A DNA stretch of 64,000 nucleotides from Sthenelais limicola (taxonomy: Eukaryota; Annelida; Polychaeta; Phyllodocida; Sigalionidae): NCBI GenBank assembly GCA_942159475.1, contig OW804102.1, forward strand, positions 25,922,873 to 25,986,872, written 5' to 3'. Made by a program: the position numbers and the translations under genes. A model generated the notes under the pieces. The model made no database searches. It worked only from the letters and a program-made list of their open reading frames with translations, and was not told the DNA's origin. Below, in pieces: positions 53,739-64,000 of this stretch. Every line of letters begins with the position of its first letter. The stretch's first letter is position 1.

Positions 53739-54429
53739 AATGTCAATGTGAATATACCCCAGACCAGTTATATCATATCAAGTGATGTGGACTGTACAGC
53801 AACCAAGAGTTTCAAACTGAGTAACATCCACGGTATCGACCAAATCATTTTCCAATCCACTTATAATTTATGGCAAACAATTTCCAAAATGGGCCATACA
53901 AATTCCTTAATGATGATCAGAGTTGTGGGAAATGAAGGTAAAAGAAGAGGCAATGTACAAGCAAGTGCTTCCATCAATAGATTCTGACACATAGAGAAAT
54001 TCTAAAGATTGAACTACTTCATATACCGGTACTAGGAAATTACTTTCTAATCACATTAAGACTGATTTGAATCTATACCACAATGAGATCACCACATTTC
54101 TTTTTTTACTATTTTATTTTGTTAATGCAACATAGTAGTTGCTAGTTGACATACGCTGGTAGTTCTCCCAGTTCAGATCTAATCAAAAACTGTTTCTAAG
54201 AAATCGAAACCTTCCCGATAACAACATATTTTAACCATTTAATGCCTCCTAAAATAGAAATAACCTACCCTAAAAGTAACCTATCCACACCCACCCCACC
54301 CAGTGGTCTACTAGGAACCGTTGACTATACCTAGCAGATGGTATTTCACACAAATACTTCAGGTGCTTATTGTTATCTTACATAGTCTGGCTGATTCTAA
54401 ATTTAGAGCTAGTGAAGGGGGGCACATAA
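53739..54429. other. No gene recognised
   Basis: AT-rich. The open frame 53730-53987 has no domain or clear splice fit. Confidence 0.35.
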
Positions 54430-54627
54430 TCTACCAACTCAGTCTAGGCCCAGAAGTGAGAGTCCCTCCAAACTGAGGGTAAGCCTCTCGCTACAAACTC
54501 CCAACTGCAATTATAGTTTCATTAGGACGCCTAGTCCAGGGCCAGGAAGGCCATAAACGCAGTAGGCGTCCAATCACTGACATACTATATATATCTGATC
54601 TGAGAGGCTCTGAGCTTAGACTGTGTC
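54430..54627. mobile_element. MITE family C, left copy
   Basis: About 195 bp with its own ends ACTCAGTCTAGGCCCAG and CTGAGCTTAGACTGTGT inverted. It also matches 56167-56360 in the opposite orientation (shared AGAGTCCCTCCAAACTGAGG, TAAGCCTCTCGCT and TAGGCGTCCAATCACTGACA). Confidence 0.75.
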
Positions 54628-55569
54628 TAAGCTATTAATTCTGACGTCTTTTCGGCCAATAAACGTCAGCCTGAAGGCTCCATAAAACGAAAAATTAACT
54701 TGATTCGCTTTGTTTTATATATTTTTATATTCACTGAATTGTTATTATTCACCCCCTGTTTTGGAGATCCTGGATCCACCCTAGTGGTGGTGACAGTACC
54801 AGAGGTCTAGGATAAACCACAAAACACAATAAATAAAGGGACAATAATAAAGCACTCAGCTGCTGGTATCAATAGGAAAGAGTTTCCACCTAAACCACCA
54901 CATATTTGCCTCACCACACCCTCCTCATTCTATCTCTGTCACACCACAAACGAAAAATAGGAAGAAAAAAAAACGAAATAAGAAACATTTTGAAGGAGGA
55001 AATACTGCAGACTGCACTCGCTACCTTTTGACCGACCAGTTTAAAAATAGGGAAAGGAATGTCAACTGATTTATTTATTTTTTCTTTTCTTTTTAAGGAT
55101 TGGTATTTTAAGTGCTTGGATGCAAAAGGAGGAAATATATATAGGTGACAATCGCTACTTTTATTTCGGATTTCAAGAATTAAGATCATTGATAATAGGC
55201 AAATGCTAATAATCTGCGAGAACCTGTTGGTTAATGTTATCATAATTCAATTATATCATTTATCATATAATATTTAAGCAATAAATATCTTTATGTTCGA
55301 TTTCGTTTGGCCATCCCAGGAGACGTTTCAATTGAGAGTTGTGAACAACAAAATGATCTATTAAATAAAGAATTACTAGAATATAAACCCGCTATTCGTT
55401 ATCACACATACAGTCATGGGGAAAGACTCCACTAATTTTACATTTGCATTTACCGACCGAAATGTTCAAGACAGAACTTAACAACCACAATCTACATGAA
55501 AAATTAATGACTTTTGCTTTCATGCAATACGTGCTTTAAACTTTCAATTCGATCTGTTTAAAGTCTAAA
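54628..55569. other. No gene recognised
   Basis: AT-rich spacer between the inverted MITE copies. The minus frame 54911-55243 has no domain. Confidence 0.35.
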
Positions 55570-55765
55570 TACTGCCCATAAAAATTATCAATATTGCCTA
55601 AATGCCTTTAAATATCTCAACACTGCCCATTAGGATTTCAATATCACCCCCTTTAAAGTCTCAATATTGCCTTTAAAAGTATCAATATTGCCCTTAAACA
55701 AATTCTCAATATTGCCCCTTAAAATTCTCAATAATGCCCCATAAAAACCTCAATATCACCCTTTA
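55570..55765. repeat. TCAATATTGCCC-rich segment, copy 1
   Basis: Short degenerate units TCTCAATATTGCCC(T)TTAAA repeat about eight times. The whole segment is duplicated directly at about 56525-56750. Confidence 0.75.
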
Positions 55766-56166
55766 TCTTTTGAAAATATATAAAAAATTGTTGTAGCAAA
55801 CCCACTAGTACATATACCAACGATCTAACCCAGGTAAACACCCGGATTCGTGTGTGTAAGCGATCCCTCAATGAGGAGATCCCCTCCTCACCTGCACCCT
55901 CACCCTCACACAATACTCAGCATAAAACCAATTTATACATCACACCTTCCCCCGTTGTAACGGGTAATTGCCTTCCTTTCCTGGTGCACTTTTCACCTTT
56001 CATACACCTACACCCTGTCTGTACAGGCGAGTGCCACCTTTTTCTGGCCATAAGTAAGATTATACAAAGTAGGTTGTCAACACCTTTACTACAGGATATT
56101 AGGTGAAGAGGTACTTCGGATTTGTTTAAGCTGCATTACCAGCTCAATAGAGCAAGAATCTATTTT

Positions 56167-56360
56167 CTACTCAGTCTAGGCTCAGAGCCTCTCAGATCAG
56201 ATCAGATAATAATGGTATGTCAGTGATTCATTGGACGCCTACTGCGCTAATGACTGTCCTGGCCTTGTATTGTGGGATAATAATGGCATTTTGCGGAGCG
56301 AGAGGCTTTCCCTCAGTTTGGAGGGACTCTAACAACTCCTGGGCCTAGACTCACTGGACA
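56167..56360. mobile_element. MITE family C, right copy (inverted)
   Basis: It matches the copy at 54430-54627 in reverse, from ACTCAGTCTAGGCTCAGAGC to CTGGGCCTAGACTCACTGG, with an extra stretch in the middle (around 56270-56295). Confidence 0.75.
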
Positions 56361-56524
56361 TCTACCAACCAATTTTCATATTAATTGTACAGGAAATTCT
56401 CTACTTGAGGTCACCTCGCTAATCCAGATACCTCAACTTTATGGACAGTAGAGCCAGTACGGACAGTATGTTTCTATCATAGGTTCCTTTTCAAATCGTT
56501 CACTCGTGAAATTACACATTTTAA

Positions 56525-56750
56525 AATATCAATATTGCCTAAATGCCTTTAAATGTCTCAACACTGCCCTTTAACGTTTCAATATCACCCCTTTAAAGTC
56601 TCAATATTGCCTTTAAAAGTATCAATATTGCCCTTAACAAATTTTACAGTTAACCGAGACTTACCGATAAGTTGAGGATTAAATCTGTATTGCCCTTAAA
56701 ATTCTCAATAATGCCCCATAAATACCTCAATATCACCTTTATTTTTTGAA
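56525..56750. repeat. TCAATATTGCCC-rich segment, copy 2 with insertion
   Basis: It is colinear with 55570-55765, but about 50 bases (from TTTTACAGTTAACCGAGAC to GGATTAAATCTG) replace a few bases of the first copy near 56640-56690. Confidence 0.75.
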
Positions 56751-57216
56751 AATATATAAAATAAATAAATGTATTTTTGAATTAAAAAGAAATGTCATCA
56801 AACTTTCTTGGAAATGAATATACTCAACTATACAAGTCCGTCTTCTCATCATTAACGAAATAATCAACGGAAATAAATCAGCATGGTAAAGATTATTTTA
56901 AAAACATAAAATATTCTGTAAATGATTTCGACATAATAAATGACAACCTGCACTTACTACCTGAAGCTTAAAAGTTAAAAGAGAATGTAACGAAAGAGTA
57001 ATTTGATAGGTTTGCACTCTGTAGGGATGCGGTAGAGTGATTTGTGTTATGGGAGAGGGTATAAAGGTACTGGAGTTGTCTTACTTCAATGTACATAAAC
57101 TGTACAGGGGAAGGCAAGCCTTTGTACGAAGATGGATCGTTGTAGGAAAGTGGGGGTCGGGAGAAAGAGGAGATTGGAAGAGAAGAGAGAGTTGGGCAGA
57201 GAGAGATTATATATAA
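56751..57216. other. No gene recognised
   Basis: AT-rich sequence without features. Confidence 0.35.
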
Positions 57217-57234
57217 GCCTATAAATTACAATTA

Positions 57235-57291
<57 letters not shown>

Positions 57292-57303
57292 TACAAATTA
57301 CAA

Positions 57304-57356
<53 letters not shown>

Positions 57357-57380
57357 GAGAGACAGAAAGATAAGATATAA
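57217..57380. repeat. Duplicated unit carrying (GA)n
   Basis: GCCTATAAATTACAATTAAGAGAG followed by (GA)n (57242-57289), then GCCTACAAATTACAATTAAG followed by (GA)n and a G run (57307-57359), and a third GCCTACCAATTACAA start at about 57382. The microsatellite was duplicated together with its flank. Confidence 0.9.
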
Positions 57381-57545
57381 GCCTACCAATTACAACTATT
57401 ATACTAGTATTTAAGCCAAGGATTGAATATAGCTAGGGGCTTCTATTTTCGATTCGAGGAAATATGGTATAATATAGAACGCAGGGGACTGAACGAATAT
57501 CGCTCCTCAGTAAATAAATAAGCATGTGTCACACAAGCATATACG

Positions 57546-57573
57546 GTGTGTGTGTGTGTGTGTGTGTGTGTGT
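57546..57573. repeat. (TG)14 microsatellite
   Basis: An uninterrupted TG run. Confidence 0.95.
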
Positions 57574-59696
57574 CAACACACTGGTTACCATGACAATCAC
57601 GTACGTTGGTGTGCACACCCAGATCTAAACCACACATCTCCTCCATTGTGACCTCTTCCTCAGACTTCTTCGTCTTCTTCTTCTTCTTGTCAGACAAATT
57701 TCCAGGACGATATAATCCCCAGCAAAGTCTCTCCGAATCCTTCCCATCAACACAACACAAATTCCTCCCGAGAAAAATATCGAATTGTTTTTGACTATGT
57801 TAATCTATCCTAAAGTAGATATAACCAGATGTAAATCCCTCTTGCATTGTATGTTCATTTTTTTTATCCAGATCCTTCAATGTCAATCAAATCTTTCTCA
57901 GCAAAAATACAAAACCAATTCCATCGTATAAATATCTTCCAGGTTGTTTTTCTTCAGAAGTGGAAAGTATTGGGACTGATATACTTTCAGTGTACAAACT
58001 CCATGTGGATGTTATTATAGCAATCCATGCATCAGTGCTCATATATTAAAGTAAATCTATTCTGGCATTCATATTCATCCAATAATGGTCTATCATCATA
58101 ACACAGATCTCAAGTTACTCCCTCTGGGCAATATATTCACTTTTCAAACATAAATTATGAACAGGTGTATACATATGTATAGAGAATGAATTTGGAAACT
58201 GACTTTTTTTCCTATTCACAAAATTAATGGAAAAATCCATTTTTGATCCATGTGCTTTTGAAATAGACCAACATATCATCCATGTCACAATATGAACTAT
58301 GAACACATGAAATCCTGCTTATTCAATTCGGCTGAAGGTGACCCAATCCACATATATATATACTGAGTACTATATGATATATTATTCACATCCTCAGTCG
58401 ACATATAGAGCCTATGATCTGTATCATTCCTAGCATACATCCCCCAGCAAAGGGAAGGCAAGGGAGACGATATCCATCCGATACACGTCTGTCCTATGAT
58501 CACCAAAGTTTCCCTTATGTACCGATCATGTGTACAAGCCTCTTGGTGTATCTCCCCACCTATATATCATAATACCTATGTATTGATATTGTACTGTGTG
58601 TGCCTATATAATACCTATATAATAGAGTTCTCCCTCTCTGTATATTAAGTCTGAGTATCATCCATTTAAAGGTTTCCCTTTAATAGAAGGTGAATTGGGG
58701 ATAGTTGGGTATGAATAAAGCTATGATATCAGCTGTCAGGCTGTATATATACATATATTCTCAGTTGATCCCAATATGTCAGTGTGTGGGAGAGAGACAC
58801 ACACAATACTCCAAACCAATGCGCTCCCATATAAAATGAGGATAAATCAATAGTGGTATATATATATATATGCTGGTAATCATATAAAAAGATCTTCAGA
58901 GCTCTCCGTTCAAATCATGGCCGTTATTCTCCCAGTCAATCAACAGTCAACCATCAATCCAAAGGTTTATATTATCATCCTTGAAACAAGATATAATCCT
59001 AATGTTTATGCATACAATGTCAGTATATACTTGGGTGTGGATGGGAATCCAACCCATCTACCACACTATCCTCATCACACTGCCAGTTACTCACTATTGT
59101 AATGTTTAAATAGATTCATGAAGAGCAAGATTTAAAAACGAATTGGTCAAAAAGCACTGGATGTAATATCAATATAGTGCTGGATCATAGATATTGCCAC
59201 ACTCTCTCCAATGCGATGAGACCTCAGCAGCTGAGATATCAATAATGTATTAGTACAAATAGATATCCATATCCCTCCAAACATAGGGTGAAGTGTAATT
59301 AAACAAATGTATCCTGTGTTCTTATATGCTCCTTATCATCCAAAAGCCTTCAATGTACTAGATATATAGTATATATATAGTCCAGACTAGAGTGATAGAG
59401 TCAGTTTGGTCAATGTGGTGATCCTTGCAATCACTGTGAAATATCCATAATATAAGATATAGGTATATATATATATCACACAAACACAAACATGTATATC
59501 CTATTGTGAGTGTAATGGTACTATAATGGGTGTGCTTATCCCGTGTTATCCTATGGGCTTAGGGAATAGAGGACACATAGAAGAGGAAGACTTAGCAGAG
59601 ATCAATGTGAAGTGCCTGGGTTGTGTGAAGGCGGTGGTGGGACTGATGTGTAGAGGCTTGTGTGTGTGAGAGAGAGGTGCAGGGAGAGAGTGGAGA
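57574..59696. other. No gene confirmed
   Basis: A minus-strand open frame near 57605-57774 (Lys-rich, from a CTT run) could be an exon, but it lacks family support. The rest is AT-rich with many TATATA runs (for example near 58858-58872). Confidence 0.35.
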
Positions 59697-59816
59697 GTGT
59701 GTGTGGGTTGTGGGGTGGCTCTTGGTCTATGTGTATTGAGGTGTGTAATGTTGGATGGTGGGGCTGGGGGGGGGGAGAGAATGAGTGAGAGAAATGGGAG
59801 AGTTGGAGGGAAGAAT

Positions 59817-60083
59817 ATGAGAGGGAGAGAGAGAGGAGAGAGAGAGAAAGAGAGAGAAAGAGAGAGAGAGGGGAGAGAGAGAGAGAGGGAGAGGGAGAGG
59901 AAGAGAGAGGGGAGAGAGAGAAAGAGGGAGAGAGAGGGGGAGAGAGAGAGAGAGGGGGGAGAGAGAGAGAGAGGGGGGAGAGAGGGGGGAGAGAGAGAGG
60001 GGAGAGAGGGAGAGAGAGAGGAGAGAGAGAGAGAGGGGGGGGGGAGAGAGAGAGAGAGAGAGGGGGGGGGAGAGAGAGAGAAA
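59817..60083. repeat. GA-rich low-complexity tract
   Basis: Nearly pure purine GAGAGAG/GGGGAGAGAG sequence for about 270 bp. The plus frame 59697-60089 runs through it only because of the composition. Confidence 0.9.
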
Positions 60084-60122
60084 GACTGACAGAGAGAATA
60101 GAGAGAGCTGTAGGAGGAAAAG

Positions 60123-60124
60123 GA

Positions 60125-60184
<60 letters not shown>

Positions 60185-60211
60185 AAAAAAGAAAGAAAGA
60201 AAGAAAGAAAG
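60123..60211. repeat. (GAAA)n microsatellite
   Basis: About 22 GAAA units with one interruption near 60185. Confidence 0.95.
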
Positions 60212-60644
60212 AGGATGGGAAAAAGATTAGATGGAATATTGGATCTACACTGATTTTATTTGGTGTTAGATCATACGTTTATAATTTATGTCATTTGAGA
60301 AAGTGTTAATATAATATGATTTCCTCTGTACCCCTTAATATGGCCAAACCATTTCCAAGCTTATTTCATTTCGTCCAACTACACCTATTATAGAGAGGTG
60401 AGAGTTTTTTATTCACAATTCCTCCTACACTATAAATAATTCTATATAAATTCCCCTAATTCATAACTATTCCCCTTTCTGCAACTACTAAGTTCCGCTC
60501 GCTGTAGTAAAGAAATTCAAGATCCTGTAAAGTTTATTTAAAGATTTTTGACTCATAGAGTACGACTTAGGATGGGCTCCCCTTGTTTCTGTTTGTTCTA
60601 TAAAGGTGGCCCTCTATCTCTCTGTAATACACTCAGATCTTTTT

Positions 60645-60735
60645 ACTCCCCAAGTTAAATGAGGCTTACCTTGGTTAAGATGAAGTTTGACTAGGAGTTC
60701 ATTAGATGTCTCCTAGTGTGATGAGGGACTAAATG
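60645..60735. repeat. 91-bp inverted repeat, outer arm of DIRS-like element
   Basis: ACTCCCCAAGTTAAATGAGG ... GAGGGACTAAATG is the exact reverse complement of 60876-60966. In element orientation it is the outermost part recognised, so it may be the right terminal repeat. Confidence 0.9.
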
Positions 60736-60875
60736 AGATATCTTCCCGGAACTAGCTCGGGCAGTCTTTAAAGTTCGGTTTCTGTCGAGACTGCGGAAGT
60801 AACTGTGATCCAAATAACCTCCTACAGTCACGGCACAGTGACCAAGTGAAAAAAGAGGGTGGGTACCGCGGTGGG

Positions 60876-60966
60876 CATTTAGTCCCTCATCACACTAGGA
60901 GACATCTAATGAACTCCTAGTCAAACTTCATCTTAACCAAGGTAAGCCTCATTTAACTTGGGGAGT
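60876..60966. repeat. 91-bp inverted repeat, inner arm of DIRS-like element
   Basis: Exact reverse complement of 60645-60735, separated from it by 140 bp. By position it could be the internal complementary region known from DIRS elements, which is thought to template end joining of a circular intermediate (established for DIRS1; inference here). Confidence 0.85.
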
Positions 60967-61061
60967 TCATCACACTGCCACCTAGTGTTGATGAGCAGGC
61001 CTAAATGAGACTATGAAGCTCCCAGTTGAGACAGAAACTACCATAATGATAGATACCTTAA

Positions 61062-62081
61062 TTAATGATGAGAAGAGTCCGTCGCTCCCATAAGGAGGGA
61101 GGTTCCTACGTCTGGCGTAGTAACGATATCTCTCTTGTAGAATCTCCCAAATGTGACAGCATTGGTCCACCTTGCGTTTTCCAACACTGCACCTATTGGG
61201 ATCTGGAGTGCTACCGCTTTGGAAACACTGGCACCACGAGTACTGTGTGCCTTAAAAACGTCTGTGTTGACTCCCGCCAACTTCAACGCGTTTTTGATCC
61301 ATCTAGATAAGGTGTCCTTAGCTACCTTATTTTTTAATTTTCCGAAGGAGATAAATAACTGATCTTCTCCTTTCCTGAGGGACTCAGTCCTCCTCAAATA
61401 CACTGTGAGGCACCTAGCTGGGCAAATCCTTAGGTCCTCTTTAAAATGTTTCACTCTAACATAGTCCAGTGAATGACCTTCCCTGGTATGCTTCATTGGC
61501 TTGTCAAGCGCAAAAATGAAACCCTCGTCTTCCCAGGTAAGTCCTGACAGTTTCAGAGCATGCAAAGTCTGACATCTCTGTGACGTCACAATAGCCAAAA
61601 GTGTGACGAGTTTAAATGATAAATGTTTCATAGAAAGTTTGCTGTTTCTATCCCATTTCTTGAAAAGTGTAAACACAATGTTTATGTCCCAAGTAGACTT
61701 GTACTTAGGCTTAGGAGGTCTTAGTTCGTGACATCCTTTAATAAATCTCCCGAGTAACACATTCTCTCCCAGCATCTTTTGTTGATCATTGGTAAGAGAC
61801 AAAAAATTTGACAAGGCTGATCGTGCGGTGCCTACTGCCGAGTGTGATAGGCCTTTGTTGTGAAGTGATAGGAGAAACTCAATTACCCTGTTGACGTTAG
61901 GCTCTGTAGGCTCTACGTTTTGTTCCAAACAGAAAGCATCCCACTTTTTAAGTGAGCTATCGTATTGAGAGATGGTACCTTTTCTCCATGAGGCCATCAT
62001 GACTCTGGTCGCCCCCTCTGACAGGCCAGACCTCAGCCAGTGCGACCTTACAGCTTCCATGCTGCAAGTCTGATTCGCCAC
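61062..62081 (-). CDS. Tyrosine recombinase of the DIRS-like element
   Basis: 339 residues. An N-terminal helical DNA-binding part (SWRKGTISQYDSSLKKWDAF, about 31-50) is followed by the catalytic fold. Catalytic residues visible are Arg169 in TSQRCQTLHAL, His279 and Arg282 in AHSTRGAS, Trp305 in ARWTN (in the second-His position), and the nucleophile Tyr315 in FGRFYKRD. All are present. The ATG at 62079-62081 lies inside the end of the upstream frame, in another frame. The enzyme would join the DNA circle into the genome without target-site duplication. Confidence 0.92.
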   Translation of the reverse strand: MANQTCSMEAVRSHWLRSGLSEGATRVMMASWRKGTISQYDSSLKKWDAFCLEQNVEPTEPNVNRVIEFLLSLHNKGLSHSAVGTARSALSNFLSLTNDQQKMLGENVLLGRFIKGCHELRPPKPKYKSTWDINIVFTLFKKWDRNSKLSMKHLSFKLVTLLAIVTSQRCQTLHALKLSGLTWEDEGFIFALDKPMKHTREGHSLDYVRVKHFKEDLRICPARCLTVYLRRTESLRKGEDQLFISFGKLKNKVAKDTLSRWIKNALKLAGVNTDVFKAHSTRGASVSKAVALQIPIGAVLENARWTNAVTFGRFYKRDIVTTPDVGTSLLMGATDSSHH

Positions 62082-64000
62082 TGCTCTCCTGACGCCGGGT
62101 TGGACAGGAGGATGTTTCCTAGTGGTCTTCTGTTTTGGCTGTGTCTTTTTAGCAGGCCGAACCAGCTTTGTGCTTCCCAGTCTGGGGTTATTAGCACTCC
62201 GTGGGCCTGCTCCCTCCTCGCTTTCTGCACTGTTCGTGCGATGACACTGAAAGGAGGAAAGGCAAAGAATTTAAATGGCCGCCAATTAATTGCAAAGGCA
62301 TCCACAAATGCTGCACCCGGATCCGGGTACCAGCTACAGTAGGTTGGGCATTTGAAGTTTAATCTCGAAGCAAATAAGTCCACGTTAAACGGACCCCATT
62401 TCTGTGCAATGTCAAGGAACACCTCCCCTGGTAATGCCCATTCTAAGTTTTCTCTAAAGTTTCTCGACTCAAAGTCTGCTACTTCATTGTCCACACCTGG
62501 CACATGAATCGCTACCAGCCAAATGCATCTCTCCTGGCAGTAAAGCCAGAGATCCCTAGCAATGGCGTCACATTGTATCGACTTCATGCCTCCCAAATGG
62601 TTAACATATGCAACCGCTGTGGTGTTATCACTCTCGCATCTGATCTTACATCCCCATGCTCTCCTAAGGAGACTTTTCAGTCCCAGAAACACTGCTAAGA
62701 GTTCTTTCGCATTAATATGAAGGAATTGTTCCTGCAGACCCCACCTTCCTCCTGTTGAGGTTCCCTCACATGTGGCACCCCAGCCTAAATTTGACGCATC
62801 TGTAGTCAGCGTGTGGAACGGAGCTCTTTCCCAAATTCTCCTGTTGGCCCCTGGTAGATAATTTAACCACCAAGTGAGTTCCCCTAGCGCTTCTTGCGAT
62901 AAGGACATTGGCCCATCGAACGACTCTGTTTGTCTTAACGCCTTTGTTTTATCTTCTTCCAGTTTGCGATAATGGGACATCCCATATTCAGCCCCTTTTG
63001 TGAGGTCGATTAGCACTCCAATACACTGTGCTACCTGTCTAATAGGAAAAGGCCCCTTTCCTAACAATCTCGATGCTAAATCTGTAAACTTCCTGATTTT
63101 CTCATCTGTAGGGGTAACGATCATTCTGATCGAGTCTAAGTTATATCCTAAAAATACCACTCTTTGTTGTGGTTCAAACAGGCTCTTCCCTGCATGTACC
63201 GTGAACCCTAGTTTGGTGAACAGTTCCGCCAACAACACTACCGAAAGTCTGCAATCTTCCAAGTTTTCATGCATAATGAACGAATCATCTAAGTACCCGA
63301 AACAAGTGTAACCTTGTCTTTGCATAAAGGCCCAAATTGGTCTGAGAAATTTGGTAAAGAAACGCGGGGCTTGTGCGAGTCCCATGGGCGTACACGTGAA
63401 TTCAAACAAGCGGTTGTTCCATCTAAATTTAAGCAACTTACGGTCCTGCTTTCTCACTGGTATCGTGTAATAGGCGTCTTTCAGATCTATTGATGCCATA
63501 AAACACCCCTCAGTCATGATGTCCATGGCTGACTGAAGCGAATCCATCTTAAAATGTTCATACACTATTAGTTTGTTAAGATCCGACAAATCCAAAATCA
63601 GGCGGAAGTCACCATTCGGCTTAGGTCGCAAAAACACATTGCTGATCCACTGACCTTCTTCCGGTTCAGATTCAACTATGACCCCCTTCCGCTCTAGTTT
63701 CCTGACTTCTGATTGGACGATGTCCAGTTCTCTCTCACTAAGCCTAAGCGGTCTGGGTTCCCTACGCTGCACTGGCTTCCTAATCAAATTCAATTTGGTC
63801 CCTGAGACCCCGTCTAGAATAAATCTATCTGACGTTATCTTGCACCATTCCCCCAAACAGTTTTTAGTGTTCCCTGCCATAAATAGATCAGGATTTAACA
63901 GAGAGGGAAAAGTAGTTTTTACCTTTTGCGAGGCTTCAGAAGGAGCGACACGGGGACCCGACTCTACTGCTGAGTCCCCTTCGCGGGAAAACCCGACCCG
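62048..64000 (-). CDS. Reverse transcriptase/RNase H of the DIRS-like element (5' partial)
   Basis: The frame is open from the window edge to a stop at 62048. Numbered from the Met at 63880, the RT runs through motif A SIDLKDAYYTI (Asp132), MGLAQAP, and the catalytic YLDD (196-199). RNase H follows with TTDASNLGWGA (Asp361), HINAKELLA (Glu393), ESDNTTAVAY (Asp418) and VADFESR (Asp469). About 100 more residues with VDLFASRLN and FAFPPFSVIAR resemble the methyltransferase-like region of DIRS proteins, with FPPF where a DPPY-type motif might be. The frame stays open upstream of that Met (FSREGDSAVES...), so the true start is probably outside the window. Confidence 0.93.
   Translation of the reverse strand, partial: RVGFSREGDSAVESGPRVAPSEASQKVKTTFPSLLNPDLFMAGNTKNCLGEWCKITSDRFILDGVSGTKLNLIRKPVQRREPRPLRLSERELDIVQSEVRKLERKGVIVESEPEEGQWISNVFLRPKPNGDFRLILDLSDLNKLIVYEHFKMDSLQSAMDIMTEGCFMASIDLKDAYYTIPVRKQDRKLLKFRWNNRLFEFTCTPMGLAQAPRFFTKFLRPIWAFMQRQGYTCFGYLDDSFIMHENLEDCRLSVVLLAELFTKLGFTVHAGKSLFEPQQRVVFLGYNLDSIRMIVTPTDEKIRKFTDLASRLLGKGPFPIRQVAQCIGVLIDLTKGAEYGMSHYRKLEEDKTKALRQTESFDGPMSLSQEALGELTWWLNYLPGANRRIWERAPFHTLTTDASNLGWGATCEGTSTGGRWGLQEQFLHINAKELLAVFLGLKSLLRRAWGCKIRCESDNTTAVAYVNHLGGMKSIQCDAIARDLWLYCQERCIWLVAIHVPGVDNEVADFESRNFRENLEWALPGEVFLDIAQKWGPFNVDLFASRLNFKCPTYCSWYPDPGAAFVDAFAINWRPFKFFAFPPFSVIARTVQKARREQAHGVLITPDWEAQSWFGLLKRHSQNRRPLGNILLSNPASGEQWRIRLAAWKL

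Larger units (their letters stand above)
60645..64000 (-). mobile_element. DIRS-like tyrosine-recombinase retrotransposon (5' end outside window)
   Basis: Minus-strand order is reverse transcriptase/RNase H, then tyrosine recombinase, then an inverted-repeat 3' end. This is the DIRS-order plan (YR in place of an integrase). The two frames overlap by 34 bases, and both are free of stops and frameshifts. The 3' region carries a perfect 91-bp inverted repeat. The intact frames and perfect repeat suggest a young, possibly active copy. A gag frame and the other terminal repeat should lie beyond 64000. Confidence 0.9.

Noticed and set aside
57605..57774. Possible minus-strand exon with a Lys-rich peptide and donor AAC|GTACGT
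   Set aside because: The Lys run comes from a CTT microsatellite, no upstream acceptor was convincing, and nothing matches PHLDB upstream regions.
59697..60089. Plus-strand 130-codon Arg/Glu/Gly open frame
   Set aside because: It is a translation of the GA-rich low-complexity tract.

Overview
The window is AT-rich, intron-rich animal DNA. It holds short exons with GT/AG borders, many short DNA-transposon relics, tRNA-derived repeats, minisatellites, a Penelope-like retroelement fragment and a DIRS-type retroelement. The two host genes read as animal proteins. The LL5/PHLDB copy is clearly diverged from vertebrate PHLDB, so an invertebrate, perhaps marine, is the best guess. The phylum cannot be read from the sequence alone.

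Layout. 1-4840: tandem repeats (46 bp and 80 bp relatives), a duplicated composite repeat, and on the minus strand a 5'-truncated Penelope-like element that keeps the end of the reverse transcriptase and part of the GIY-YIG endonuclease. 5539-12954: a complete-looking four-exon minus-strand gene for a small secreted protein with one von Willebrand factor A (VWA) domain. Its introns carry a 362-bp MITE and several palindrome-rich repeats. 12955-29319: no recognisable protein gene. This stretch holds palindromic elements (16.1 kb, 18.3-19.0 kb), MITE copies, a CGCGAA-rich repeat, a 1.75-kb G-rich minisatellite (21.35-23.1 kb) and a tRNA-Gln-derived pseudogene or SINE head. 29320-48780: eleven minus-strand exons encoding the C-terminal 596 residues of an LL5/PHLDB homologue (coiled coils, then a C-terminal PH domain). 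All splice phases agree, and the 5' part of the gene is not recognised in the window. 48781-60644: either upstream intron of that gene or intergenic DNA, with a polypurine 27-bp array, a 40-bp array, inverted MITE copies and GA/TG/GAAA microsatellites. 60645-64000: a minus-strand DIRS-like retrotransposon with reverse transcriptase/RNase H and tyrosine recombinase frames, plus a perfect 91-bp inverted repeat at its 3' end. Its 5' part runs off the window.

The host genes show no functional link to each other. The VWA protein should act outside the cell in adhesion or matrix contacts. The LL5 protein should act at the cell cortex, linking phosphoinositide-rich membrane to microtubule-capturing complexes. 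Most of the window is repeat biology. At least two non-autonomous DNA-transposon families occur in several copies here, and several tandem arrays lie in the LL5 introns, one of them starting right at a splice donor.

All exon borders were read by eye from GT/AG signals, reading-frame phase and remembered family features. No search or alignment program was run.
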